Positions 7,879-16,997 are shown, counted from the first letter of the stretch. The stretch is 22,081 nt of DNA from Planctomycetota bacterium (GCA_029259935.1 JAJDEH010000277.1:1-22081); one strand, 5' to 3'. Notes: generated by a model from the sequence alone, not told the origin. Made by a program: numbers and translations.

Positions 7879-8297
7879 GTCTATCCTCACGAGCAGTGGC
7901 CGACATCTGGTCTCACATGTGGTTCGTCTAATCTATATCAGGCCGAAAGCTAGGGAAAGAGTGGACTTTTGGATGCAGCAAGTCCATGAAGTCCGCGACA
8001 CTGGCTAACGATTCAAGGAATCGCTAATCGGCGCGAAACCAGACCTTGCTTGGATCGTTCTTCCAGTTGTAACGTGATTCAAATTCTGTCGACGTGAGGG
8101 AGCTTTGGCGGTTTCCTTTTTTTACCACGTAAATGACGGGTCCCAAGGTCCGACCGGTGGCCAGTGTCGGACTTTGATCGGAGTTTAGTCAAAACGACTG
8201 TCGAAATAAACCGCTGGCCTTCCTATCACCGTTCGGAGGGAACCATCTTGGTGACGGAAGCGTCAACTAATTCCAGTCAAAAACCTGCCAGGGAAGC
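7879..8297. other. Divergent intergenic region with one strong hairpin
   Basis: This region lies upstream of both the leftward small membrane gene and the rightward Hint-domain gene, so it should hold promoters for both. The clearest structure is a 10-base stem, AAGGTCCGAC (8145-8154) with GTCGGACTTT (8166-8175), one G-T wobble and an 11-base loop. A T-run precedes it at 8117-8123. No ORF, tRNA or repeat array is seen. Confidence 0.45.
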
Positions 8298-9616
8298 ATG
8301 ATGAAAACACTTTGCCAAATACTGAGTCTGATCCCCTTCATCCTGTCTGGGCAAGTACTCGCGGCCGAGGGCCCAGGCGGCATGAGAGAACCCTTTGTGG
8401 ATCTCTCCAAGACGAGTGACGAGCAATTGGTCATGCGTGTGCGGCCGCTCATGCGAAAAATTGCTCCGCACGATGCTTGGCGCGTGGCAATTAATTGGAG
8501 CCGACCGGACGGCCCGCTAGAGCATCATGGGGGAGTGCAGGGTCCAGACGTCGACTTGGCCAAAACGCTGACCGGTTCCAAGTTCATCATTGAATCGCCG
8601 GATGGCGTCACGCGAGAACTTACCGCCAAACTAATCGACCGCCGACATGAATACTGGCGCGGACTGCATCCTCTGTTTCGCCAAGCGACATTAATCCTGG
8701 CTCTGGACAACCAAGGCATTCATGTCTCGTTCCCATTTGGCGAGATGAGCGGCAAGTGGCACGGCGACACCGCTCCAGACCTGAAGAGGCCGGGCCGATA
8801 TAAGTTTCAAATTTCCGGGGCACTGAACGATGCACAATTCCATACCGGAAAAATTGCAATTGCCGTTGATCCCCAGGTGCAACTGAGCAAGTCGGCATTC
8901 GAAGTTGCTCGTCGTGAGATTGCTAAACACCTGCCCAAAGCGAAGCTCGCCGAAAAACCGGGGTGGACCGAATCGGGCTACGTGCCGGGTCTAATTCACG
9001 AAGATGTGTCTGGACGGCGTCTACTGGATTTCAACACGAAGTTTTCCGAACGGCGTTGGGGATATGAATTGGTTCGCGTGAAAGTGACCCGAGGAGGTGA
9101 GTTGGCGGGTGTTTATTATCGAAGTGTCTCGACCTGCGTGGCTCAAGCACACTCATCGCCACGCCCGAAGGCGAGCGAGCAATCGAATCGCTGCGGTCGG
9201 GTGATGTTGTGTGGTCCTACGACATCGAGAACAAGCTGAATGTGCCGACCAAGGTTCGGACGATTCGCGGCGGAATCGCGCAGCGGCATTTGCTCATTGG
9301 CGATCGACTGCGGATTACCGGCAACCATCCAGTTTTCACAACCGGTGGCTGGCGGTTGGCCGCGGAATTAACGGAACGCGCCACGATGCGGTCGTTCCAC
9401 CGCGGTCAAATTTCGACGCCGCCAATCAAGATGATTGATGGAACCGTGCCCGTCTTCGACCTGACGGTCGACGCCCCACATAACTACTTTGCCGGCGGCC
9501 TGTTGGTTCATAACAAAGATCGCGCCTGGTCGGCCAGTATTGACGATCCGTGGCATTTTATCTGGCCAGCCAAGCCGCATGCATGGAAGACCGTGTATGA
9601 GGTGAGGACAAAATGA
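8298..9616 (+). pseudogene. Secreted protein with C-terminal Hint (intein-like) domain, split by a one-base frameshift
   Basis: The start is ATG 8298, or ATG 8301, which sits better behind AGGGA. A signal peptide (MKTLCQILSLIPFILSGQVLA) precedes a roughly 255-residue exported domain that I do not recognise. At 9135 the frame reaches SVSTCVAQ, the usual start of a Hint domain, then reads nonsense to 9239. The next frame continues exactly where a Hint domain should: LIATPEGERAIESLRSGDVV, then GNHPVFTTGGW (the block with the conserved His) and NYFAGGLLVHN at the end, stopping at 9614-9616. Adding one G near 9145 gives CVAQGTLIATPEGE, a perfect Hint start, so a single base is missing. This is either a true mutation or a sequence error. 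Hint domains self-cleave or splice; the C-terminal HN is kept and a 33-residue tail follows. Confidence 0.85.
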
Positions 9617-9639
9617 TCGAGATGAGGGACCCCCTCTAA

Positions 9640-9689
9640 CTCCCCCTTGGCAAGGGGGAGAACCGGATTCCCCTCCTCTTCAAGGAGGG
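9640..9689. terminator. Two GC-rich hairpins between convergent genes
   Basis: CTCCCCCTT (9640-9648) pairs with AAGGGGGAG (9652-9660) around a 3-base loop, and CCCTCC (9671-9676) pairs with GGAGGG (9684-9689). They lie between the convergent Hint-domain gene and hisH, where a bidirectional terminator is expected, but neither has a T-run. They may instead be a dispersed intergenic repeat: a similar CCCCCTTGGCAAGG string occurs near 17272. Confidence 0.45.
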
Positions 9690-9726
9690 CAACTTCCGAC
9701 GAGTCACCATCGAAGCGTCGATCGTA

Positions 9727-10341
9727 TTACTGCGTCGGTAGCTCGGCAAAATTTTTCAGAACGCGCAAGCCGTTTGCTTGACTCTTCTCTGGATGAAATT
9801 GGGTGGCGAACAGGTTGTCTCGCCAAATCGCGGCACAAAAAGGTTGTGGGTACTCCGCTTCGATGGCGGTTACGGTGGGATCCTTGGGAACTACATAGTA
9901 GGAATGGACGAAGTAAAAATGATCGCCGTCTTCGATGCCCTCGAAGATAGGAGGGCGATGCCGGAAGATCGCTTGGTTCCATCCCATATGCGGTACTTTG
10001 TACTCGGCCGGCACTTGGAATCGACGCACGTCGCCCGCCACGATCCCCAGTCCTTCGTGTTCGCCGTCTTCGTAGCCGACGTCGAATAACAGTTGCAGTC
10101 CCAAACAGATACCGAGGAACGGCTTGCCCGCCGCAATGGCGTCGCCAATCGGACCAACGAGATCTCGCCGTCGAAGCTCGGCAATCGCGTCCGCGAACGC
10201 GCCCACGCCCGGTAGCACGATCTTGTCGGCCCGCGATAGTTCGGCAGCGTCACTGGTGATCGTTGCTTGATGGCCGACTTTCTCGAACCCCTTTTGGACG
10301 CTGCGCAGATTCCCCATTTGGTAGTCAATAATCGCGATCAT
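9727..10341 (-). CDS. hisH: Imidazole glycerol phosphate synthase glutaminase subunit HisH
   Basis: HisH hydrolyses glutamine and passes ammonia to HisF, which makes imidazole glycerol phosphate and AICAR in histidine biosynthesis. The product has 204 residues, the usual length. It starts [19 protein letters not shown], the family's N-terminus, with the oxyanion-region PGVGAF at 44-49, nucleophile Cys79 in [16 protein letters not shown] at 117-122, and His183/Glu185 in QFHPEKS; all three triad residues are present. The frame is open further upstream (to 10533) but the family start fixes ATG 10341. No hisF, hisA or other his gene is in the window, so it is an isolated gene, as is common in planctomycetes. 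Confidence 0.96.
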   Translation of the reverse strand: MIAIIDYQMGNLRSVQKGFEKVGHQATITSDAAELSRADKIVLPGVGAFADAIAELRRRDLVGPIGDAIAAGKPFLGICLGLQLLFDVGYEDGEHEGLGIVAGDVRRFQVPAEYKVPHMGWNQAIFRHRPPIFEGIEDGDHFYFVHSYYVVPKDPTVTAIEAEYPQPFCAAIWRDNLFATQFHPEKSQANGLRVLKNFAELPTQ

Positions 10342-10569
10342 GTTCCGGATCCAATCGGTAAGTTTTCTCGGCCGCCAGTACGACACACTCTTCAGTGGGA
10401 GGTTCGCGTCACGATTCCCTATTCTAATGAGGCAGTGCCTCAGACCAATACGAGCTATCGCTCGGAATGGAAAACTCGCTTCCGCTGGTCGCTGAACTTG
10501 GCTCGACTGCAACATCTTTCGACCATCAAGCAACGCAATCAGCGAGTGTACCAGCTTAAGAGGGCGAAG

Positions 10570-11211
10570 CTATTTACGCCGCGAAGTTTTTCGGCGGATG
10601 AAAATTTCGCCTTGTTCTTGGTAGGTGATCAGCAGGGCTCCCACGGCGGCATAGCGCTCGAATAGGTTGGCGATGATGTGCTGTTCGCCAGGCCAAGGAA
10701 AGGCATAAATGACGTCAAAATCGTCGGGATCTAATTCCAACAAGTCGTAGCCGCTCTCGCCGATTGTCTCCAGCCAGTTGACTTCGCTGAGCGTTTCGGT
10801 GAACTCCTGGTCGGCGCCTTCAGGCAGGAAACTGCCGTGAGCAAATTCGACGGCGACATCGAAATCCTCCGCCAGTTCCTCGCTGGCCGCATGCAGTTCT
10901 TCGTTGATTTCGATTCCGTACGCTTCAAAGCCCACGATCCCCGCCAGCGAAGCGACGACTCCAAACCCGCTGCCCCACTCGCAAAACCGGTCGCCCGGTG
11001 CCAGTTGTGCCTCACGAAGGGCATGGAGTACATGATAGACCGATGGGAAATCGCTGGGGACGAAACCAGGCACGGGAGCGTCGATCTGGTGCACCAAAAA
11101 GTGATCAATGCGCCGATCCGCTTCCTCCAGAAAGGAGACGACGTGCGATGGTAAAGCGGTTGGCTTGGGATCCAACTCCACATCAACAAGGGGCATGTTC
11201 CAATCACTCAA
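10570..11211 (-). CDS. Class I SAM-dependent methyltransferase-like protein
   Basis: 213 residues. The motif FCEWGSGFGVVASLAG (about 76-91) is a SAM-binding motif I, followed by the acidic Glu101 in YGIEIN that would contact the ribose; DVIYAFPWP (about 166-174) fits motif IV. The substrate is unknown. I chose TTG 11211 because it overlaps the stop of the small ORF upstream (TTGA), the usual sign of translational coupling; ATG 11196 is an alternative giving 208 residues. It is on the same strand as hisH, 228 bases upstream, without an obvious link. Confidence 0.8.
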   Translation of the reverse strand: MSDWNMPLVDVELDPKPTALPSHVVSFLEEADRRIDHFLVHQIDAPVPGFVPSDFPSVYHVLHALREAQLAPGDRFCEWGSGFGVVASLAGIVGFEAYGIEINEELHAASEELAEDFDVAVEFAHGSFLPEGADQEFTETLSEVNWLETIGESGYDLLELDPDDFDVIYAFPWPGEQHIIANLFERYAAVGALLITYQEQGEIFIRRKTSRRK

Positions 11212-11372
11212 CTCAAATGGTCGCCGGTTGTTTCAGGCCAATCGATGAGAATGTACCTAGGCGGCCCGCTGAATTCAATGCAATGCGGCCCGTCATCTCC
11301 CCAAAGTCGGATATTTGGGTCGGCCGCCGAGTGTTGCGCATTGTCCAGGACCGAGGGCGACGTGTCCGCCAT
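11208..11372 (-). CDS. 54-residue protein coupled to the methyltransferase
   Basis: From ATG 11372, with GGAGG 7 bases upstream, a 54-residue product MADTSPSVLDNAQHSAADPN... ends with DWPETTGDHLS at a TGA that overlaps the methyltransferase TTG start by 4 bases. The good ribosome binding site, ordinary composition (IRLWGDDGPHCIEFSGPPRY in the middle) and the overlap make it a likely real gene. No family is recognised; no signal peptide or membrane segment. Confidence 0.6.
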   Translation of the reverse strand: MADTSPSVLDNAQHSAADPNIRLWGDDGPHCIEFSGPPRYILIDWPETTGDHLS

Positions 11373-11470
11373 TGCTGCGCCTCCATCGATCAAAGATAAT
11401 AGATGCGATTGCCATGAACCACACGGACGCGGGTCGGAACGTGCTTGACTCGTGGAGTCCATGAACCGAC

Positions 11471-14400
11471 GTGAACCGATCAACGTGGAACCCTCCCTTG
11501 CAGCGTCTTCCTCAAATCGCGTATCTCTTGCTGATCGTATTCTTTTCGGCCGCTCGGGCCGAGGCGGATGATGGGCTGGAGTTTTTTGAGAAGAAGATCC
11601 GACCAGTATTGGACGAGCACTGTTACAAGTGTCACGGCGGCAAGGCAACCGGTCGGAAAGGTGAACTGCGGCTCGACTTGAAGGCTGGCTGGGAACGGGG
11701 AGGTGAATCGGGCCAGCCGGCGATTGTGCCGGGAAAGCCGGATGAGAGTCCACTTATTCTCGCGGTGCGGCATGATGGCGATGTGTCGGCCATGCCGCCC
11801 AGTGGGCCGCGTCTGTCCGAACAAATCATCGCCGACTTGACGACTTGGGTGCGCATGGGAGCACCCGATCCGCGTGGTGGAACTACCAAAGTATTGGATC
11901 GCAGTGCGGCGTGGCAAGCTGAGTTTCGTCGACGGCTTGATTGGTGGAGTCTCCGGCCGACGGCCCGCGTCGCGCCGCCAGAGGTTGAGGGCAACAACTG
12001 GTCGGACAAGCCGATTGATAAGTTCGTCCTTGCAGCGCTGCGCCGTCGTGATTTACACCCCGCTCCGGATGCCGACGCGCTGACACTTGTTCGCCGGCTG
12101 TCTCAGGTTCTCACCGGATTGCCGCCCTCGCCGGATATGTCCAAGTCGTTCGCGGACCGATTCGCGAAAGAGCCAAACGCGGCGCTGGCGGCGATCGTGG
12201 ACGATTTCTTGAAGTCGCCTCATTTTGGCGAGCGCATGGCACGGCATTGGATGGATGTCGTGCGCTACACCGACACCTACGGCTACGAGTGGGATAATCC
12301 AGCCAAGGGATCGTGGGAGTATCGCGACTATTTGATTCGCGCCTTCAATCGAGATGTCGGATTCCACCAGCTTGTCCGCGAACAGATCGCCGGCGATTTG
12401 CTGGCGACACCACGCATCGATTTACAAAGCGGCCTCAACGAAAGTCTCATCGGACCGATGTTCTACCATATGGGCGAGCATCGCCATGGAGACAACGTGA
12501 CGATCAACGGCGTACGAGAGGAGATGGTCGACAACAAGATCGACGCGTTCTCCAAGGCATTCTTGGCCATGACGGTGGCTTGTGCCAGATGTCACGATCA
12601 CAAGCTGGACGCGATTTCGCAATCGGATTACTACGCGTTGGCCGGAATATTCATGACACCTCGCTGGACGTCACGATCGATCGAAGCACCCCACGGGAAT
12701 ACCCCGGCGATCGCGGAACTCCGAGAACTTCGTTCGCAGGTCCACGACGAGCTTCGCAAGGCTTGGGCGAAACGGGCCGTAGCGTTTCCCACGGAGGTTG
12801 CCGACGCGTGGGGCCGGAGTGCTTACTCGTTCGGAGCGACGAACAGGGCGACGAACAACAATACCGGTCCTTGGTCCAAAGCATTGGGAATTGAGACGCC
12901 CATTGCGGATGCGCCGCGGCCCGACAAGCCGGCACTCGGCGACATCAGGCACGTGACAATCCTGCTTCGCGCCGCCAAGTCAGACGCGGATGCTCGCACA
13001 ATCTGGAGTAAATTGGCCGCTGAGTGGAAGAATGCCGCGCGCGAGCGGCGTGAAGCGAATCAAAGGCGATTTCAAACGCTTGTCAGTTTCGATCGATCCG
13101 AGTTTCCCAAAGGCTGGGCCACGGACGGCGACGGCATGCGCAGCGGCTACGTTTCCGGCGGCGAACCGTTGATTGCTCTAGAAGGCGAAAACGCGTTGCA
13201 ACAACTTTTGCCGCGTGGGTTTCACACTCACGCGCTCTCCTCGAAACTGGCGGGCGCGTTGCGACTGCCGCCCCAACACATTTTGCCCGGCAAGTTTGTC
13301 AGCGTCGCCCTGGCGGGCGGCAATTGGAGCGGCTACTTGCGGGTGGCCGACAACGGCTTTCAAACGGAAACCGTCGCCTTCCTCAGCCAGCCGCGGCCAC
13401 GGTGGCGGACCTTCGCCGACATCGCGCAAAGCAACGGCATTCAGCGGGTGGCATACGAAATCACCACCAGCGATCTCAATCCCAACTTTCCTCCTCGAAC
13501 CGGTTTGGCGAAGGCCGGAACCACGACACTTCCGGCTGAGGACGACGGATTCGACAAGCGAAGTTGGTTTAGCATCACGGGAATTGTCGGGCACGATCAG
13601 CCTGGACCACCGGCGGACGATCTGCAACGGTTCGCCGGGCTGTTCGATGGCCCCGTTCCCAACAGCGCCCGGGAAGCCTGGCACCGGATCGGGCGCTGGC
13701 TGGCCCAGGCGGTAACGAACTGCGAATCACGTGGAACCGGCAGTGACGATGTCGCGCTTGTCAACTGGCTGCTGGCCAACGACTTGCTTCCGAAGTCGCT
13801 CAAGGACAATTCCGATTTGGCCCGGCTGGTTCATCAGTATCGGCAGGTCGAGGCTTCCATTCCGTTTCCACGCACCGCCAACAGCATGGATGAGCGCGGA
13901 ATTGCACCCGTCAGCTATGCGCTGAATGTTCGCGGCGACATCAACGTCCGTGGCGATCGAGTCCCCCGCGATTTCCTCGCGGCCTTTGGCGACTGGCACA
14001 ACGTCGCGGTTGCTCCACACAGCGGGCGATTACAGGTTGCAGAATTCCTCGTGGATCCACGGCACGGAATTGCGGCGCGAGTGTTCGTTAACCGTGTTTG
14101 GCAGTGGGTCTTCGGCACCGGTCTGGTGCGAACACCGAACGACTTTGGCCATTTGGGAGACCAGCCCTCGCACCCTAAGTTGCTGGATTACCTAACTCAC
14201 GAGTTTATCGCCAACGGTTGGTCCACAAAGCAGTTGATACGGCGGCTGGTGCTGACCAGGACGTTTCGCCAATCGGGGAAGGTCGTGGCGCGGGCCGAGA
14301 CCACGGACCCCGACAACCGTTGGCTGCATCACTACCCGACCCGGCGGATGGAAGCCGAGTCGATTCGCGATGCGCTGCTGGCTACGTCGGGCCGGCTTGA

Positions 14401-14887
14401 TAAAAAGCTGTTCGGCCGTCCGATTAATCCGCGACGCCACGTCGAAGACGCGAAGAAACGCCTGTTCTCCGGTCCCCTGGATGGAAACGGGCGCCGGTCG
14501 ATCTACCTCGAAGTGTCGATCATGGACCGATCGAAGTTTCTGCGGAATTTCAATGCGCCCGATCCCAAGTTGCCAATCGGCCGTCGCGACATTACGAACG
14601 TTCCCGCGCAAGCCTTGGTAATGCTCAACGATCCCTTCGTTCTGGCGATGGCCCAACATTGGGCAAGCCGGCTGGTGAAGGATGGCAACCAATCGGTCGA
14701 AGCGAGAATCCAAGCCATATTCATGCGCGCGTTAGGTCGATTCCCGACAAAGGAAGAATCCGCGCGCTGGACGTCTTTTGTTCATAGTCTGTCCGCGAAT
14801 GGCAGCGATGTACTTTCGGACGAATGCGTGTGGCGAAATACCGCGCATACGCTGTTCAATTTGCAAGAGTTTATTCACTACAGGTAG
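11471..14887 (+). CDS. Planctomycete cytochrome protein, PSCyt1-DUF1549-DUF1553
   Basis: 1138 residues from GTG 11471, with a signal peptide (about 14-32, IAYLLLIVFFSAARA). PSCyt1 covers about 36-120, with one heme c motif CYKCH at 51-55 and MPPSGP further on as a likely axial Met region. DUF1549 (PSCyt2) spans about 170-380, with WMDVVRYTDTYGYEWDN and a second CARCHDHKLD motif at 371. A poorly defined middle part (about 400-830) precedes DUF1553 (PSD1, about 840-1115), with VNRVWQWVFGTGLVRTPNDF and NVPAQALVMLNDPF. The family is abundant in planctomycetes, exported, and often linked to polysaccharide breakdown or electron transfer; its exact reaction is unknown. It forms a two-gene unit with the DUF1501 gene 75 bases downstream. 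Confidence 0.95.
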   Translation: MNRSTWNPPLQRLPQIAYLLLIVFFSAARAEADDGLEFFEKKIRPVLDEHCYKCHGGKATGRKGELRLDLKAGWERGGESGQPAIVPGKPDESPLILAVRHDGDVSAMPPSGPRLSEQIIADLTTWVRMGAPDPRGGTTKVLDRSAAWQAEFRRRLDWWSLRPTARVAPPEVEGNNWSDKPIDKFVLAALRRRDLHPAPDADALTLVRRLSQVLTGLPPSPDMSKSFADRFAKEPNAALAAIVDDFLKSPHFGERMARHWMDVVRYTDTYGYEWDNPAKGSWEYRDYLIRAFNRDVGFHQLVREQIAGDLLATPRIDLQSGLNESLIGPMFYHMGEHRHGDNVTINGVREEMVDNKIDAFSKAFLAMTVACARCHDHKLDAISQSDYYALAGIFMTPRWTSRSIEAPHGNTPAIAELRELRSQVHDELRKAWAKRAVAFPTEVADAWGRSAYSFGATNRATNNNTGPWSKALGIETPIADAPRPDKPALGDIRHVTILLRAAKSDADARTIWSKLAAEWKNAARERREANQRRFQTLVSFDRSEFPKGWATDGDGMRSGYVSGGEPLIALEGENALQQLLPRGFHTHALSSKLAGALRLPPQHILPGKFVSVALAGGNWSGYLRVADNGFQTETVAFLSQPRPRWRTFADIAQSNGIQRVAYEITTSDLNPNFPPRTGLAKAGTTTLPAEDDGFDKRSWFSITGIVGHDQPGPPADDLQRFAGLFDGPVPNSAREAWHRIGRWLAQAVTNCESRGTGSDDVALVNWLLANDLLPKSLKDNSDLARLVHQYRQVEASIPFPRTANSMDERGIAPVSYALNVRGDINVRGDRVPRDFLAAFGDWHNVAVAPHSGRLQVAEFLVDPRHGIAARVFVNRVWQWVFGTGLVRTPNDFGHLGDQPSHPKLLDYLTHEFIANGWSTKQLIRRLVLTRTFRQSGKVVARAETTDPDNRWLHHYPTRRMEAESIRDALLATSGRLDKKLFGRPINPRRHVEDAKKRLFSGPLDGNGRRSIYLEVSIMDRSKFLRNFNAPDPKLPIGRRDITNVPAQALVMLNDPFVLAMAQHWASRLVKDGNQSVEARIQAIFMRALGRFPTKEESARWTSFVHSLSANGSDVLSDECVWRNTAHTLFNLQEFIHYR

Positions 14888-14962
14888 ATGCGGGTCCGAA
14901 CAGTCTTGCGAGGCTAACGTAGCATACCGGCTCGATTCTTTCGATTGTTGGGAAGGTCCACC

Positions 14963-16393
14963 ATGTTTCAGCAACCAGGCTCTACAAGCCAAACTTTTAA
15001 CCGACGCCGTTTCATTCGGCGCGCGGCCTCCGGTTTCGGCGGGCTGGCCTTGGCCGGGTTGCTGGCCGACGAGGCCGAGGCGGACACGGCCAGCCGAAAT
15101 CCTGCTCCCCATTTTCGACCGAAGGTCCGCAGCGTGATCTTCTGTTTCATGGACGGTGGCCCCAGCCATGTGGACACATTCGATCCCAAACCGATGCTTA
15201 AGCAGCATGAAGGCGAGAAAGTTGGCGCTCACCTAACCAACACGTTGTATACGGACCGGAACCGCGTGTGGCTCGGCAGCCCGTGGAACTTTCGCCAACG
15301 GGGCGAGAGCGGCTTGTGGGTTAGTGACCTTTTTCCTCATATTGCCGCCGTGGCCGATGACATCTGCGTGGTCCGTTCGATGGTGGGAATGCAGCCACTT
15401 CACGGACAACAGAACTTGTTGCTGCACACGGGTCGCGTTCTCGGGCAACACCCGAGTCTCGGCGCGTGGGTGTCCCATGGCCTGGGCACCGAGAACCGCA
15501 ACTTGCCTGGCTACGTTCTCCTGAACAACGACTGGGTCCCCAACGGAGGCATGGAGAATTTTGGCAGCTCGTATCTGCCGGCCAGCCACCAGGCAACGAT
15601 GGTACGAGCCAAGGGAACGCCCGTGGACAACATCGCTCCAGCCGACACGGCCAAGTTGCAACGCCGCAAGCTGTCGGTACTGGCCGCGCAGGACGCTGCC
15701 TTCGCCCGCCAATCCTCGGACGCCGCCGTGATCGAGGCGGCGATCACCAACTACGAAACCGCGTTCCGCATGCAGACGCTGCTGCCGGAAGTGGCGGATA
15801 TCGGCCGCGAGCCGGCTCACATCCAGACAATGTATGGAGTTGGTTCGAAGGACCAGCATCAAAACTACTACGCCATCCAGTCCCTGCGAGCCCGGCGGCT
15901 TGTCGAAGCGGGAGTGCGATTCGTCGAAATCACCTGCCCCAGCTTTGACGGCAACAACTCGCCGTGGGACCAGCATGGCCAGCTCAAACAGAACCACGAA
16001 AAGAACGCCCGCATCACCGAGCAATCCGTGGCGGCGCTCATTCGCGATTTGAAACAGCGTGGACTGTTCGAAGAAACGCTGCTGGTGTGGGCGGGCGAAA
16101 TGGGTCGCACGCCGCACACACCCCGAGTCACTGCGACCTGTGGCCGCGACCATCACGTAAACGGCTACTCTATATTCCTTGCCGGGGGCGGCATTCGGGG
16201 CGGCATGACGTTTGGTACGACCAACGATTTCGGGGAGGCGGTCGCCGAGCATCCGCTCACAATCCACGACATTCATGCCACGATCTTGCACCAACTTGGC
16301 ATCGACCACGAGCGGCTGACTTATCGGCACGGCGGCCGCGACCATCGGTTAACAGACGTGCATGGCCGAGTGGTACGCGAAATTCTCGCTTGA
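14963..16393 (+). CDS. DUF1501 protein, Tat-exported, sulfatase/phosphatase-like fold
   Basis: ATG 14963, with GGAAGG 6 bases upstream, gives 476 residues. The N-terminus has a twin-arginine signal (NRRRFIRRAASGFGGLALAG, from residue 13), so it is exported folded. DUF1501 signatures follow: CFMDGGPSHVDTFDPKP with Asp64, MQPLHGQQNLLLHTGR, WDQHGQLKQNH, GEMGRTPHTP with Glu379, and GRDHHVNGYSIFLAGGG. The fold resembles the alkaline phosphatase/sulfatase superfamily, and the Asp/His residues fit metal binding, but no substrate is known. It is almost always paired with a DUF1549/DUF1553 protein, as here. Transcription ends at a strong terminator at 16488. Confidence 0.95.
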   Translation: MFQQPGSTSQTFNRRRFIRRAASGFGGLALAGLLADEAEADTASRNPAPHFRPKVRSVIFCFMDGGPSHVDTFDPKPMLKQHEGEKVGAHLTNTLYTDRNRVWLGSPWNFRQRGESGLWVSDLFPHIAAVADDICVVRSMVGMQPLHGQQNLLLHTGRVLGQHPSLGAWVSHGLGTENRNLPGYVLLNNDWVPNGGMENFGSSYLPASHQATMVRAKGTPVDNIAPADTAKLQRRKLSVLAAQDAAFARQSSDAAVIEAAITNYETAFRMQTLLPEVADIGREPAHIQTMYGVGSKDQHQNYYAIQSLRARRLVEAGVRFVEITCPSFDGNNSPWDQHGQLKQNHEKNARITEQSVAALIRDLKQRGLFEETLLVWAGEMGRTPHTPRVTATCGRDHHVNGYSIFLAGGGIRGGMTFGTTNDFGEAVAEHPLTIHDIHATILHQLGIDHERLTYRHGGRDHRLTDVHGRVVREILA

Positions 16394-16487
16394 GGCTCTG
16401 CCCCGCGATCGCCCCAGCAACTCCGTCGGCTCCGCGACCTCTGTCCTGCCGCGCGGCATTCTCGGTAGTGGAAAGGTCTTCCTCTTG

Positions 16488-16511
16488 AAAGTTGCCGGCG
16501 GCAACTTTTTT
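16488..16511 (+). terminator. Intrinsic terminator of the DUF1549-DUF1501 unit
   Basis: AAAGTTGCC (16488-16496) pairs perfectly with GGCAACTTT (16500-16508) around a GGC loop, and a run of six Ts (16506-16511) follows. It lies 95 bases past the DUF1501 stop and ahead of the first duplicated leader. Confidence 0.85.
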
Positions 16512-16548
16512 CGTCGTCGGTGTCCATAGGCTATTTTGCAACCATTCT

Positions 16549-16742
16549 TGGCGGGTTCGAGACGCACTTCGCGTTGCCAGACCGGACGTGAGACCCGGCC
16601 ACCTTCAAAACTTTTTTCGACGCAGGCGTCCGGGTAGCCCGTCAGTCTGCGTGTAACTAATTGGAGACTCGATGATGGCAAACGATATCTCTAATTCATC
16701 GGGGACTTCCCCATGCCCCCACCAACCACAGGAGATCTCATC
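16549..16742 (+). promoter_or_regulatory. 5' leader, copy A of a duplicated leader
   Basis: Three blocks recur in the same order in copy B (17344-17602): a TGGCGGG...GCCA hairpin-like segment (about 16551-16580), GTCCGGGTA followed by TGCGTGTAACTAATTGG (16628-16664), and a short GGGGACTTCCCC hairpin (about 16700-16711) ahead of the GGAG and ATG of the main gene. Unrelated sequence separates the blocks, which suggests selection on the blocks as a transcribed leader or control region. Confidence 0.6.
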
Positions 16743-16764
16743 ATGTCGCTTAGAACTTGGCTGA
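16672..16764 (+). CDS. Leader ORF A, 30 residues
   Basis: An ATGATG start, with GGAG 5 bases before it, opens a 30-codon frame MMANDISNSSGTSPCPHQPQ... that ends at a TGA 22 bases inside the next gene. The main ATG at 16743 is embedded in it in another frame. Leader ORF B has the same arrangement and shares the SSC/PSC ending region, so both may be real upstream ORFs that regulate translation of the main gene. It could also be a by-product of a conserved RNA. Confidence 0.4.
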   Translation: MMANDISNSSGTSPCPHQPQEISSCRLELG

Positions 16765-16997
16765 GCCGATCCCAGGGACCAGTGAGCGAGGAGTTGCCGA
16801 CCGGTGATCAACGCGGTTCGGTGGAAGTTGCGTCTATGCACTCAGGCGATCGCCGTGGCACGATCAGCGGTGTCATCTTCTTCTGCATTGTCGCGACGTT
16901 GGAGGTGGTGTTTTCGGCCAGCCTGTTCCGCGGCTTTTTCGATCGATTCTTGCAATTTGATTTCGTGAACTTGGTTCATGGAAACGGTGTGATTTGA
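16743..16997 (+). CDS. Small membrane protein behind duplicated leader A
   Basis: ATG 16743 has AGGAG 8 bases upstream. The 84-residue product begins MSLRTWLSRSQGP, close to the MSLKSRLSGSARR start of the giant surface protein behind leader B, then has a polar stretch and one hydrophobic helix at about 41-64 (ISGVIFFCIVATLEVVFSAS). It may be a real small membrane protein using the same control region, or the remnant of a larger surface gene whose remainder was lost. Confidence 0.6.
   Translation: MSLRTWLSRSQGPVSEELPTGDQRGSVEVASMHSGDRRGTISGVIFFCIVATLEVVFSASLFRGFFDRFLQFDFVNLVHGNGVI

Noticed and set aside
15233..16345. Long minus-strand ORF (370 codons)
   Set aside because: It is the shadow of the DUF1501 gene in a GC-rich sequence.
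16549..16680. c-di-GMP (GEMM) riboswitch in the duplicated leader
   Set aside because: GGGTAGCC and ACGCA-like strings are present, but the order and spacing of the GEMM core elements do not match.
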